A DNA stretch of 43,575 bases from Pseudoalteromonas peptidolytica (GCF_012641745.1 NZ_WEHZ01000037.1:1-43575); one strand, 5' to 3'; counted from the stretch's first letter, positions 8,669-16,790 are shown. Made by a program: numbers and translations. Notes: a model not told the origin generated them from the letters alone.

Positions 8669-10144
8669 TTAAACGCTTTTTTCTGGAATATTTTCCAGTA
8701 TTCCTTTCATTTGTTGCCAATACAGACCTACGCTTGCGATCTCTACTTTTTCTTCAGGAGAATGCGGAAACTTTATGGTTGGGCCAAAAGAAATCATATC
8801 CATATTTGGGTATGGCTCTTTAAATAGACCACACTCAAGGCCTGCATGGATCACCATTATATGCGGCTTCTCACCGTAGATAGATTCATACATATCGCGG
8901 AATATCGCCAAAACTTGCGAGTTAGGATCTGGCTTCCAGCCGGGATAAGCTCCGCTAAATTCAATGTCGGCTGCGCCCAGTTCAGCGAGTGATCGTAGCA
9001 TACCTTCGACATCACTTCGGCCTGAATCAATTAATGATCGGATCAAGCAAAGCACCTCAAGGTTTTTCTCTGAGGTTGAAATCACCCCCATATTAAGAGA
9101 GGTCTCAACAACCCCTTTTATATCATCGCTCATTCGAATAACGCCATTTGGGCAGGCGTTCAGTAATGCTAATACTTTGCTTTGGCTTTTTGTTGTGAGT
9201 GCTAAATGATGGTTATCGATGGTGTTGAGTGCAAAAGTGATCCCTGATTCAATAGCGCTAAGCTCTTGCTTTACTGTGGTTTCATATTGTTCAACTAGAG
9301 ACTGAAATTGGTCAACCTTGCTGCTGTCAAAGCTTACCATGGCATAAGCTTCACGAGGGATCGCATTGCGTAGCGAGCCGCCTCTAATATCAATAAGTTT
9401 GAAGTCAAAATCTGCAATGTGGTGCTTTAAAAAACGTGCCAAAAGTTTGTTAGCATTTGCGCGTCCAGTATGTATGTCAACGCCTGAATGCCCGCCGCGT
9501 AAGCCTTTGAGAGAAAGCTCGAAAACTTGATGATGTGCAGGTATTGCTTCTCTTTCAAGCGGTAGCGTCATTGAGGCATCGACTCCTCCTGCACACCCCA
9601 TGTAGATCTCGCCTTCTTGCTCAGAATCTGTGTTGAGTAAGATTTCACCGTCTAACCAGCCTGACTGCAAGCCAAAAGCACCACTCATCCCAGCTTCTTC
9701 ATCAACGGTGAGCAATACTTCCAGTGGACCGTGCTTGATGTCGTCTGCGTCCAGTACAGCAAGGCATGATGCCATACCAATACCATTATCAGCACCTAAT
9801 GTAGTGCCGGTAGCGGTTACCCAACCATCATCAACAAATGGCTTGATAGGATCGGTAACAAAATCATGAGCAGTATCATCATTTTTCTGAGGCACCATAT
9901 CAATATGTGCTTGCAGCACTACGGGTTTGCGGTTTTCCATACCAGCGGTTGCTGGCTTTTTAATGAACACATTACCAACTTCGTCACGGCGAACTGCTAG
10001 GCCTTTACTTTCGGCCCATTCAACAATGAAGCCTGCTAATGCTTCTTCATGTTTTGATGGGTGAGGGATAGCACAAATTTGGTCAAAGAATTTCCAAATG
10101 GCTTGAGGTTCTAATTGGCTGACTTCTGTATGCGCTTTAAGCAC
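8669..10144 (-). CDS. pepD: Aminoacyl-histidine dipeptidase PepD
   Basis: A 491-residue M20-family metallopeptidase matching PepD, which hydrolyses dipeptides such as Xaa-His with two zinc ions. Conserved segments include ICAIPHPSKHEEAL near the N-terminus, VVLQAHIDMVPQK (metal His and Asp), GTTLGADNGIGMAS (bridging Asp), LLTVDEEAGMSGAFG (catalytic Glu) and the dimerisation lid ALSLKGLRGGHSGVDIH. The start is placed at GTG 10144 because an AAGGAG site stands six bases before it and the product then begins VLKAHTEVSQLEPQ, matching the E. coli start SELSQLSPQ. The frame runs 15 codons further upstream through a large inverted repeat. That repeat overlaps the ribosome site and may control translation. 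FabH-like synthase is upstream on the same strand. Confidence 0.94.
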   Translation of the reverse strand: MLKAHTEVSQLEPQAIWKFFDQICAIPHPSKHEEALAGFIVEWAESKGLAVRRDEVGNVFIKKPATAGMENRKPVVLQAHIDMVPQKNDDTAHDFVTDPIKPFVDDGWVTATGTTLGADNGIGMASCLAVLDADDIKHGPLEVLLTVDEEAGMSGAFGLQSGWLDGEILLNTDSEQEGEIYMGCAGGVDASMTLPLEREAIPAHHQVFELSLKGLRGGHSGVDIHTGRANANKLLARFLKHHIADFDFKLIDIRGGSLRNAIPREAYAMVSFDSSKVDQFQSLVEQYETTVKQELSAIESGITFALNTIDNHHLALTTKSQSKVLALLNACPNGVIRMSDDIKGVVETSLNMGVISTSEKNLEVLCLIRSLIDSGRSDVEGMLRSLAELGAADIEFSGAYPGWKPDPNSQVLAIFRDMYESIYGEKPHIMVIHAGLECGLFKEPYPNMDMISFGPTIKFPHSPEEKVEIASVGLYWQQMKGILENIPEKSV

Positions 10145-10152
10145 AGTGAACT

Positions 10153-10199
10153 CCTTGGGTGGATGGTAATAATGCAACAATGTTACCATCCACCCAAGG
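10153..10199 (-). promoter_or_regulatory. Perfect 17-bp inverted repeat overlapping the pepD ribosome binding site
   Basis: CCTTGGGTGGATGGTAA (10153-10169) and TTACCATCCACCCAAGG (10183-10199) are exact reverse complements separated by 13 bases. On the minus-strand transcript the hairpin ends inside the pepD Shine-Dalgarno (AAGGAG, complement of 10151-10156), so four of its six bases would be paired. There is no T-tract, which argues against an intrinsic terminator. It may limit pepD translation, separate fabH-like from pepD expression, or be a protein-binding site in DNA. Confidence 0.75.
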
Positions 10200-10263
10200 G
10201 CAAAATCGAGTTATTCAGGCCATACTTTACCTAAGGAGTACGGCTTGAGTGTAAAATAGGCGA

Positions 10264-11334
10264 TTACTGACCTCTACTTACCGCAACCGCAGGTGCAATT
10301 AACTCAAGTCCGGTTTTATCACAAGGAGGTAGGCTGGCATCAGAGCTGGCAATTGGGGTTACTCTATCACCCCATTTTAGATAGCTTGCGGCCCATGTTA
10401 AGCCTGCTCCAAACGCCGCTGACATGATATTTGCGTGTGGTTGGATCAAGCCATTTTCTACAGCTTCACATAGTGCAATCGCAATGGTTGCAGCAGATGT
10501 ATTGCCGTATTTATCGATATTAACCATTACTTTATCGTCTGCGATTTCCAATCGACTTTGAATGGCTTGAATAATACGAAGATTTGCCTGATGAGGGATA
10601 AGTACATCAATATCATCTAACGATAGTGAAGCTTGTTTTAATACGTCATCACAAGCTTCACTCATGCCCTTTACGGCACGCTTAAAAATTTCACGGCCTT
10701 CAAACGACAGATCCGACGGCCCAGTACCCGCACAGCGATCCATGTCGGTACCATAATTTGGGATGTGAAGAATGCTGCGATCTGAGCTATCACACCCTGT
10801 TTTGGTACCAAGTAAGCCCGCAGGCTCCTCGCTCGCCTCCAAAACGACTGCACCAGCACCATCACCAAACAAAACTGCGCTGTCACGCTTTGCCCAGTTA
10901 ACGTACCAAGTCATGCGTTCAGCGGCTACTACAACCGCTTTTTTGATCATGCCAGCTTGGATTTGAGCTGTGGCGTTTTGTAATGCGTACAAAAAGCCGG
11001 AGCACGCAGCGTTAGTGTCACATGCTGCCGCACCAACTGCGCCAATGTTTTTCTGTACCAAAGAAGCAGTGTTTGCAACCATGGTTGAAGGGGTACAAGT
11101 TGCAAGTAGCACCAAGTCAATATCTTTGCCATCTACACCAGCACAGGCCAGTGCATGTTGGCTTGCAACCGTAGCGAGATCTGCAGTGCTAACATGACTG
11201 ACACGTCTAGCTCTGATCCCTGTTCTTGTGCTTATCCACTCGTCGTTTGTATCAACGACAGTACTTATTTCGTCATTACTAATGCTTGCTGGTGGAATAC
11301 ATTTCCCCCAGCCTGTGATTTTTGCGTAAACCAT
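10264..11334 (-). CDS. Beta-ketoacyl-ACP synthase III (FabH-like)
   Basis: A 356-residue thiolase-fold condensing enzyme of the KAS III type, which condenses an acyl-CoA starter with malonyl-ACP. The catalytic triad is readable: Cys111 in DTNAACSGFLYAL, His248 in IPHQANLRII and Asn278 in DKYGNTSAA. It is longer than typical FabH (about 317 residues), with a C-terminal tail after SYLKWGDRV. It is not in a plsX-fabH-fabD-fabG cluster, so it is probably a second FabH paralogue rather than the housekeeping enzyme; specialised roles such as fatty-acid salvage or a distinct starter are possible. A FadR-like site lies just upstream of the ATG. It is divergent from the RegB-like kinase gene. Confidence 0.85.
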   Translation of the reverse strand: MVYAKITGWGKCIPPASISNDEISTVVDTNDEWISTRTGIRARRVSHVSTADLATVASQHALACAGVDGKDIDLVLLATCTPSTMVANTASLVQKNIGAVGAAACDTNAACSGFLYALQNATAQIQAGMIKKAVVVAAERMTWYVNWAKRDSAVLFGDGAGAVVLEASEEPAGLLGTKTGCDSSDRSILHIPNYGTDMDRCAGTGPSDLSFEGREIFKRAVKGMSEACDDVLKQASLSLDDIDVLIPHQANLRIIQAIQSRLEIADDKVMVNIDKYGNTSAATIAIALCEAVENGLIQPHANIMSAAFGAGLTWAASYLKWGDRVTPIASSDASLPPCDKTGLELIAPAVAVSRGQ

Positions 11335-11345
11335 AGTGTCTCTTA

Positions 11346-11362
11346 ATCTAATCCGACCAGTC
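11346..11362 (-). promoter_or_regulatory. FadR-like operator candidate before the FabH-like gene
   Basis: On the minus strand the sequence is GACTGGTCGGATTAGAT, 11 bases before the ATG. Compared with the E. coli FadR consensus as I recall it (AACTGGTCNGACCAGTT) the left half is nearly perfect and the right half degenerate. FadR is known to act on both fatty-acid synthesis and degradation genes in enterobacteria and vibrios. Supported only by consensus comparison. Confidence 0.4.
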
Positions 11363-11434
11363 GGCCAATTTTTTCATTTATACCAAATCCTTCATGGTAT
11401 TGCCATAAAAGCGATACATGCCATCGACTAAGAC

Positions 11435-11456
11435 GTGATTAACTGATATTAATCAC
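11435..11456. promoter_or_regulatory. Palindromic operator candidate at the regB-like promoter
   Basis: GTGATTAA (11435-11442) and TTAATCAC (11449-11456) are exact inverted half-sites around CTGATA. The palindrome lies 22 bases upstream of a consensus -10 hexamer, so its centre would be near -44 of the kinase promoter, a position typical of activators. The half-site spacing does not fit CRP or FNR. The cognate regulator is unknown. Confidence 0.5.
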
Positions 11457-11477
11457 AGTAATTTTAACTAAAATCGG

Positions 11478-11483
11478 TATAAT
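11478..11483 (+). promoter_or_regulatory. -10 element of the RegB-like kinase promoter
   Basis: A perfect TATAAT hexamer occurs at 11478-11483. No good -35 hexamer is found 16-18 bases upstream, where the edge of the palindrome at 11435-11456 sits, consistent with an activator-dependent promoter. Transcription would start near 11490, which excludes the TTG at 11485 as the kinase start and favours the ATG at 11512 or 11515. Confidence 0.45.
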
Positions 11484-11511
11484 TTTGATAAAACCGTCAA
11501 ACTCAAACCAT

Positions 11512-12756
11512 ATGATGAACATTGCGTTTTCACCAAGCTCTGCATTGGGGCAACTTTTATTATTGCGCTCAGTGGCAATTGTTATACAAATACTGATGTT
11601 GCTATTTGCAGCGCTGGTATTTGGCAAGCAGTTTGACTTTGTTGCTGTGGTCGGTGTTGTGGCAGCTGAGTCGGTTTTTCAATTACTGAGTATCTACGCC
11701 TACCGCCATACTAAAGAGGCTGAGCCGATAGGTATGACGATGCAGCTGCTAGCAGATATTCTATTTTTGACTATTTTGCTGGATTTGACAGGGGGAGCTA
11801 CCAATGCGTTTGTATCCCTGTTGGTTCTGCCAACAGTGATTGCTGCGGTAACAATACCGACGTTGAATATGTTAGTGGTATCGGCAAGTGCGATTGGTGC
11901 TTACGTTTATTTGTACATAAAAATGTCCCATGAGCATGTGCATCATATGGATATGTCGACACACCTACTAGGTATGTTGGTAAACTTTACCTTTACAATC
12001 ATTGTTGTGGCAACTGTTGTAAGTTTATTGGTAAAGCAAAATCGTAAGAAAGAGCGAGCTATAGCGTCACTGCGAGAACAACAGCTACAGCAGGAACAAA
12101 TTATTGCGTTAGGAAGCGCTGCTGCACAAGCGACGCATCAGCTAGCTACGCCTATTGCGCATTTGGCATTGTTACATGAGGAGTTAGATGAACTTTATCC
12201 TAATGAGCCATGTGTAGCGGACATGTCTGAGCCACTGTTCCGTTGTAAGGAGCAGCTTGATGTATTCAGAGAGTTCACCGAGTATTTAAAGTCAGCATCA
12301 AAAATAACTATTACCATTGAACGCTTTGCTGAGCAGTTGAGCGAACTAGTTAGCTTACAGTTTCCAAACCAACACTTTCATTTTGAATTAGAGAATCTCG
12401 AAGGGGAGTTAACCGATGATCCCATGCTCGCGCCTTCTATTTTGAATCTGATCAGTAATGGTGTTAGAGCGAACGAGCAAGCTGGTCAAGTTGATATCAA
12501 GATAAAGCTAAATTCAACAGACTCAGAACACCGTATTACGATCCTTGATAGTGGATTGGGCATAGATGAAGAAAAGCTCAAGCAGCTTGGACAGCATGTG
12601 GTGAATAGTGAGTCAGGGTTAGGTATGGCTGTCCTGCTTAGCCACGCCACAATAGAGCGGCTTGGTGGACAATTAGCGATAGAAAATTGCATCTCAGGCG
12701 GAACAAAGTGCACTATCAAATTACCAAAGGTGAGAGATGAAATTATTACTCGTTGA
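11512..12756 (+). CDS. RegB/PrrB/ActS-family redox-sensing histidine kinase
   Basis: A membrane histidine kinase of about 414 residues. Six hydrophobic segments fill the first 175 residues or so, followed by a cytoplasmic kinase core. The H-box ALGSAAAQATHQLATPIAHL places the phosphorylated His at about 209. A Cys in LFRCKEQLD (about 245) aligns with the redox-active Cys of RegB. The ATPase domain has ILNLISNGVRAN (N-box), ILDSGLGI and SESGLGMAVLLSHATIERLGG. The RegB quinone-site motif GGxxNPF appears as GGATNAF (about 94-100), with Ala for Pro. A His/Met-rich loop (MSHEHVHHMDMSTH) lies between membrane segments. In this family kinase activity follows quinone pool and thiol redox state. The 3' end overlaps the regulator gene by 20 bases, so the two are co-expressed. 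Confidence 0.85.
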   Translation: MMNIAFSPSSALGQLLLLRSVAIVIQILMLLFAALVFGKQFDFVAVVGVVAAESVFQLLSIYAYRHTKEAEPIGMTMQLLADILFLTILLDLTGGATNAFVSLLVLPTVIAAVTIPTLNMLVVSASAIGAYVYLYIKMSHEHVHHMDMSTHLLGMLVNFTFTIIVVATVVSLLVKQNRKKERAIASLREQQLQQEQIIALGSAAAQATHQLATPIAHLALLHEELDELYPNEPCVADMSEPLFRCKEQLDVFREFTEYLKSASKITITIERFAEQLSELVSLQFPNQHFHFELENLEGELTDDPMLAPSILNLISNGVRANEQAGQVDIKIKLNSTDSEHRITILDSGLGIDEEKLKQLGQHVVNSESGLGMAVLLSHATIERLGGQLAIENCISGGTKCTIKLPKVRDEIITR

Positions 12757-13252
12757 AGATGATGTGCCATATGCACAAACGCTTATGCGTCGGCTAGAAA
12801 AACATGGGTTAACTGTTCAGCATGTCACAACTATAGATGAGATGTTAACAGCAGTTGATTCTTGCTCATTTGACTACTTTTTATTAGATATGAAACTGGA
12901 TAAGGCAAACTCTGTTAATTTTATCGCCACAATCAAACAGCATCATCCATGCTCTAAAGTGGTACTGTTAACAGGCTATGCTAGTATTGCCACCGCGGTT
13001 GAAGCTATCAAACTTGGCGCAGATGATTACCTCACAAAACCAGCAAGCACAAGCTTGATTTTACAGACTTTATTGGGTGAAAAAACCGACAATCTTGAAG
13101 CCGAAATTATGTCTCCAGAGCGGCTTGAATGGGAACACATTCAACAGGTTTTAAAGGCGAATGACGGAAACATATCACAGACCGCACGTCAGCTAAATAT
13201 GCACCGACGAACATTACAGAGGAAATTACAAAAGAAACCTGCTTATAAGTAA
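12737..13252 (+). CDS. RegA/PrrA/ActR-family response regulator
   Basis: A 171-residue two-domain regulator. The receiver domain has acidic residues Asp8/Asp9, the phospho-acceptor Asp51 in YFLLDMKLD, Thr79 in VLLTGYAS and Lys101 in YLTKPAS. The C-terminus holds a Fis-type helix-turn-helix (about 143-166) with the sequence ISQTARQLNMHRRTLQRKLQ, nearly diagnostic for RegA/PrrA/ActR. In other proteobacteria these regulators control respiration, carbon and nitrogen fixation and electron transfer in response to redox. Coupled to the upstream kinase by a 20-base overlap. The receiver-to-HTH linker is short, as in the family. Confidence 0.88.
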   Translation: MKLLLVEDDVPYAQTLMRRLEKHGLTVQHVTTIDEMLTAVDSCSFDYFLLDMKLDKANSVNFIATIKQHHPCSKVVLLTGYASIATAVEAIKLGADDYLTKPASTSLILQTLLGEKTDNLEAEIMSPERLEWEHIQQVLKANDGNISQTARQLNMHRRTLQRKLQKKPAYK

Positions 13253-13288
13253 GTTTTCACATATACTGATTATTAACTAAACTGAAAT

Positions 13289-13714
13289 ATGCTGAGTCAG
13301 TCGATGATACTCTCATTTGAAGCATTGAATCTATGGGCTATTTTGCTTGCTGCGCTCTCGTCCTTCATGTTGGGCGGGATTTGGTATTCACCTGTGTTAT
13401 TTCAAAAAACGTGGCTAGAGGGCTGTGGACTTACCGAGTTAGATTTACAAACAAGCGACCCAAAGATGACATTTGGTATGGCGTTTTTGTTATCGCTGCT
13501 AGCTAGCGTATTTATGGCGATGGTAATTGCACCATCATTTTCATTGATTGGTGCTACCGCCTTTGGAGCTGGAGTTGGGATCTGCTTTGTCGCGAGTGCC
13601 CTAGGAATAAGTTATATCTTTGAACAGCGTCCATTGAAGTTGTTTTTAGTCAACGGCGGCTACCATATGTTACAGTTCACACTTATCGCGTTTGTGTTAC
13701 GTATAATGAGTTAA
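13289..13714 (+). CDS. DUF1761 family membrane protein
   Basis: A 141-residue integral membrane protein with four hydrophobic segments (beginning NLWAILLAALSSFMLGGIWYSPVLF, then the stretches around MAFLLSLLASVFMAMVIA, GATAFGAGVGICFVASALG and HMLQFTLIAFVL). The GGIWYSPVLFQKTW signature and the length match DUF1761, a family of unknown function. ATGs at 13289 and 13304 are both possible. It follows the response regulator by 36 bases and precedes the zinc-ribbon gene by 6 bases, so it could belong to the same transcript. Confidence 0.8.
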   Translation: MLSQSMILSFEALNLWAILLAALSSFMLGGIWYSPVLFQKTWLEGCGLTELDLQTSDPKMTFGMAFLLSLLASVFMAMVIAPSFSLIGATAFGAGVGICFVASALGISYIFEQRPLKLFLVNGGYHMLQFTLIAFVLRIMS

Positions 13715-13720
13715 AGGAAG

Positions 13721-13972
13721 ATGGCAAAGCCAAACAAAAAAGGCCCAGTAAGAACAGTCGATATTTTTTGCGCCAGTTGCAAACAAAAGTTGTTTAAGTA
13801 TCGTAAAGGCGGAAAAGGAAGCCTAGTGAAGTGTTTCAAAGAACGTATAAGTCAAGATTTTACAGCGGAGCAGACAAGCTGCCCAAGTTGTGGCAGTGTG
13901 TTTGCCCGTGATTCACTTGTTCGTGGAGCTCCTGCATTGAAAATCATTGGCGGAAAAGTCACATTCAAATAA
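13721..13972 (+). CDS. Small zinc-ribbon protein
   Basis: An 83-residue basic protein with two CxxC knuckles, Cys17/Cys20 in FCASCKQ and Cys54/Cys57 in CPSCGSVF, plus a single Cys38. The arrangement predicts one structural zinc site. Many Lys and Arg residues (KPNKKGPVR, YRKGGKGSLVK) suggest nucleic-acid or ribosome contact, but that is inference. An AAAGGAAG ribosome site lies directly before the ATG, and the gene starts 6 bases after the DUF1761 stop. No characterised homologue is recognised. Confidence 0.75.
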   Translation: MAKPNKKGPVRTVDIFCASCKQKLFKYRKGGKGSLVKCFKERISQDFTAEQTSCPSCGSVFARDSLVRGAPALKIIGGKVTFK

Positions 13973-14138
13973 TGGCGCTAATGTTTTTTTAGTTCTCGCT
14001 AAAAGACAGACAAATGTCCTGTCCTGATTTTTTTAGTTTGTTACTATCTCGCCGTTTGTCTTTGCTGTTTCAATGAATGAAAGCGACCCTTCCCATGGAA
14101 CTGGGCCAGCCTATTGGGTCTTGCAAAATGGAAAAAAC

Positions 14139-14399
14139 ATGATCGATTTAATGTTCGATATTATAGGTATGAGCGGTACTTTCCTAGTCGTAGGTGCGTT
14201 CTTTATGTTGCAGCTTGAGAAAGCATCACCAGAGAGTTTAACCTACAATCTGATGAATTTAACTGGCGCGATTCTTTTGCTTATTAGCCTTTGCTATAAC
14301 TTTAACTTAGCAAGCTTTGTTATTGAGCTATTTTGGATCGCAGCTTCGCTTATAGGCTTGTTTAAGTATTTTAAAGCTAAAAAGGTAGCAGCAGCCTAA
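14139..14399 (+). CDS. CBU_0592-like small membrane protein
   Basis: An 86-residue protein (from the ATG at 14139) with three hydrophobic segments: FDIIGMSGTFLVVGAFFML, LMNLTGAILLLISLCYN and FVIELFWIAASLIGLFKYF, ending in a basic tail KAKKVAAA. The pattern IGxxGxxxxxxAxF...YNxxNLxGAxLLLISL...ExFWxxISL fits the CBU_0592-like domain found in small bacterial membrane proteins of unknown function. The frame is open upstream to an ATG at 14073, which would add 22 polar residues (NESDPSHGTGPAYWVLQNGKN) absent from the domain. Neither start has a strong ribosome site. Confidence 0.65.
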   Translation: MIDLMFDIIGMSGTFLVVGAFFMLQLEKASPESLTYNLMNLTGAILLLISLCYNFNLASFVIELFWIAASLIGLFKYFKAKKVAAA

Positions 14400-14528
14400 A
14401 AGAAAAGATTAATCAAAAACTTGCGTAGTAGCAAAGAGCAAGTATTATTAAGTTAATCATATGCTGCTACGTAGGTTAGATTACTCTAACGCTACGAGTG
14501 AAGTGTGGGAACATAGAGCTCGTAATAT

Positions 14529-16538
14529 ATGAAAAATTTAAGTGCCTTAATTAAAGTTGCGCTGTTTATAACTCCTCTTACCGCTGTCGCAGAGCAAGAA
14601 GCGACAAGTTCAGATCTCTATCAACTCTCATTTGAAGAGTTGCTGAATGTTAATGTCTCAATAGCCACGAAAACCGATGAGACTAGAGCTTCAGTCCCAT
14701 CTAGCATTACAGTATTCAACTCAGAACAGATAAATAGTTTAGGTGTTGATAATGTATATGATTTGATGAATTTCGTGCCTGGGTTTCAGTCGACGCGAGG
14801 TGATTGGGTCGGCGCTGTACCAAAAGAGCATACCCGTGGGGTGTATTTAGATACGGGACATGTGTTGGTGATGATTGATGGGCAGCGACTGAATGAGTCA
14901 TCTTTTGGTAAAGCGTCCGTCTATACGCCGTTCATTCCTATTGATATTGTGTATAAAGTTGAATTTATCCGAGGCCCCGGCTCTGCGCTTTATGGTAGTA
15001 ATGCTTTTCTTGGTGTTATGAATGTGATAACCAAAAAGCAAAGTAACCAGTTGTCTATTGGATACGCAGAGCATGGCGGTGTTCAGGCTGCAATAAATCT
15101 GTCTACACAACTAGCTGATGAGAATGAACTTTACGCTAACGTCGGGTTCAATAAACGCTCTGGAGAGGACTACTTTTCTGGCACCGTTAAGGATCCTTTG
15201 GAGTCACTATTCATTACGGTAGGTGGGAAAGCACAAGCGCTGAGCTGGCAAATTCGATATAACCGAACTCAACTTGATGAATTTCTTAACTTAGCGCGTT
15301 ATTCTCGTGAAAATGAGCACAAAAGCGAAAACTATGCTGCGATATTAGCTTATCAATCGCAACTCTCAGAGCGACTAAAATTAACGCACACCGTGAGCTT
15401 TATCGAACATAATATTGACAGTGCTGGGCTGATCGTTACCGCTGACGAAATAGGGATCACGCAAGGAGGGGACTTTTTAGTTGGACCTGCTTGGCAGTCA
15501 AAGGATTTAACCTACAACTTAGATGGTGATTTTGAACAGAGTAACACATTGCACTGGAACTTTGGTATTGAGTTGTCAGAGGAAGAACAAAGCAAAGCAG
15601 GAGTCAGAACAACTTATTATGATCAAACTGTAGGCGATATTGTTATATATAATCGTAATTATCTAGGTGGTGTTCGGACTATCATGGAATATGCGCCATT
15701 TTACCCGTTACTTCAAGATTTTGACTCATATGCAGGCTATGTTCAGTCCAAATATCTTTTTAACGATAGACTTAGTATGTTTGCTGGAGTTCGCTATGAC
15801 GAAGTCAAAGACATTGATGATAAGCTCTCACCAAGGCTTGCTTTTGTATATAGCTATAACAGTGTAAATACGCTGAAGCTACAGTACGGCGAGTCATTCC
15901 GTACGCCTGTCAGTAATGAATTGAACTCTAATGATGATGTGACGACGGGGAATTCAAATTTAACGTCAGAGTATGTAAAAACAACAGAGCTTGTTTGGCA
16001 CTATCAAGACGAGTCTAAGCAGTTTGATGTCGTGTTGTTTGATAACGAATTGGAAGACTTCATTAATTTAGTGCCAATAGATGATGAACAGGCAGAGTTC
16101 ACTTTTGACAATGTCTTCGAGACCAGCATGCAAGGTATTGAGATCAATGCCAATATAAACTTAAGTAGTACTACTTGGGTTCAAGCTGCGTACACACAGT
16201 TATTTGATGAGCCATTAAATGGTAGCTTTAAAAAGTTTTCGGCGCTTACCTTTACGTACAAAAAAGAGTCCGTGGAAGTGACGTTGAACGCAATTTGGCG
16301 TGATAGCACATTTATGTCAGCACCACCTGAATCGCCAATTGACGATTTTGAGCAACCGAGTTACTACTTAATTGGCGGGACAGCTTCTTTTCACCTAGAT
16401 GACAGCGCTAAAATTCAACTGAAAGCAGAAAATTTATTCGATAAAAAGTTTACAGTATTTGACCCCCGACTCATTGATGGTCATGTGCCACAACAGGGGC
16501 GGAACTTATCTATCCAATATATTAAAAACTTTAATTAA
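14529..16538 (+). CDS. TonB-dependent outer-membrane receptor (plug and barrel)
   Basis: A 669-residue TonB-dependent receptor with a signal peptide (MKNLSALIKVALFITPLTAVA), followed by a short polar stretch and LSFEELLNVNVSIATK. The plug domain includes VPSSITVFNSEQINSLG, LMNFVPGFQSTRG, VLVMIDGQRLNESSFG and VEFIRGPGSALYGSNAFLGVMNVITKK. The barrel ends LSIQYIKNFN, which lacks the usual terminal Phe or Trp, so barrel assembly may rely on an internal signal. It is similar in size to colicin-I/vitamin-type receptors; the ligand is unknown. It converges on a second receptor gene, with a dispersed repeat and a terminator between. Its own ribosome site is weak. Confidence 0.88.
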   Translation: MKNLSALIKVALFITPLTAVAEQEATSSDLYQLSFEELLNVNVSIATKTDETRASVPSSITVFNSEQINSLGVDNVYDLMNFVPGFQSTRGDWVGAVPKEHTRGVYLDTGHVLVMIDGQRLNESSFGKASVYTPFIPIDIVYKVEFIRGPGSALYGSNAFLGVMNVITKKQSNQLSIGYAEHGGVQAAINLSTQLADENELYANVGFNKRSGEDYFSGTVKDPLESLFITVGGKAQALSWQIRYNRTQLDEFLNLARYSRENEHKSENYAAILAYQSQLSERLKLTHTVSFIEHNIDSAGLIVTADEIGITQGGDFLVGPAWQSKDLTYNLDGDFEQSNTLHWNFGIELSEEEQSKAGVRTTYYDQTVGDIVIYNRNYLGGVRTIMEYAPFYPLLQDFDSYAGYVQSKYLFNDRLSMFAGVRYDEVKDIDDKLSPRLAFVYSYNSVNTLKLQYGESFRTPVSNELNSNDDVTTGNSNLTSEYVKTTELVWHYQDESKQFDVVLFDNELEDFINLVPIDDEQAEFTFDNVFETSMQGIEINANINLSSTTWVQAAYTQLFDEPLNGSFKKFSALTFTYKKESVEVTLNAIWRDSTFMSAPPESPIDDFEQPSYYLIGGTASFHLDDSAKIQLKAENLFDKKFTVFDPRLIDGHVPQQGRNLSIQYIKNFN

Positions 16539-16542
16539 TCTA

Positions 16543-16750
16543 ATACCAATTTGACTTAGTGCTTGCTCAATTTGAAGGGGTAAATCTGACGCTAACAGCG
16601 TTAAAATTTCTTATTTAGAACCACTAAATAGCAAAATTTTTGTCTTGCCTACACGGAGGTAGGTACCTTGGCGATAGCAGGACGCGGTAGCGGGGTTATC
16701 GACAAGATTTTCTCGCCTCAAAATAGACTACTTAATTAAGAGAATTGGTA
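16543..16750 (+). repeat. Dispersed intergenic repeat, copy 1 (orientation A)
   Basis: A 208-base element beginning ATACCAATTTGACTTA and ending TTAATTAAGAGAATTGGTA. It contains, in order, the pairing segment CGCTAACAGCG, a TATTTAG/CTAAATA-type hairpin, CCTACACGGAGGTAGG, and CTTGGCGATA with its near-complement TTATCGACAAG, followed by TTTCTCGCCTCAAAATA. Closely related copies are at 20234, 22736, 33670, 37543 and 41953. It is intergenic and between convergent genes. No reading frame is conserved. Confidence 0.92.
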
Positions 16751-16790
16751 AAAGATAGAGAGAATTAGCAAGAAAGGGCTGTGTTAAAAG

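Noticed and set aside
11435..11456. CRP or FNR site
   Set aside because: Half-sites GTGA/TCAC are 14 bases apart and TTGAT/ATCAA is absent, so neither consensus is met.
14422..14473. Imperfect inverted repeat TGCGTAGTAGCA / TGCTGCTACGTA before the receptor at 14529
   Set aside because: Two mismatches and a 28-base loop make it likely to be chance; no promoter elements support it.
14400..14528. Fur box upstream of the receptor at 14529
   Set aside because: The AT-rich stretch near 14440-14462 only loosely resembles the Fur consensus.
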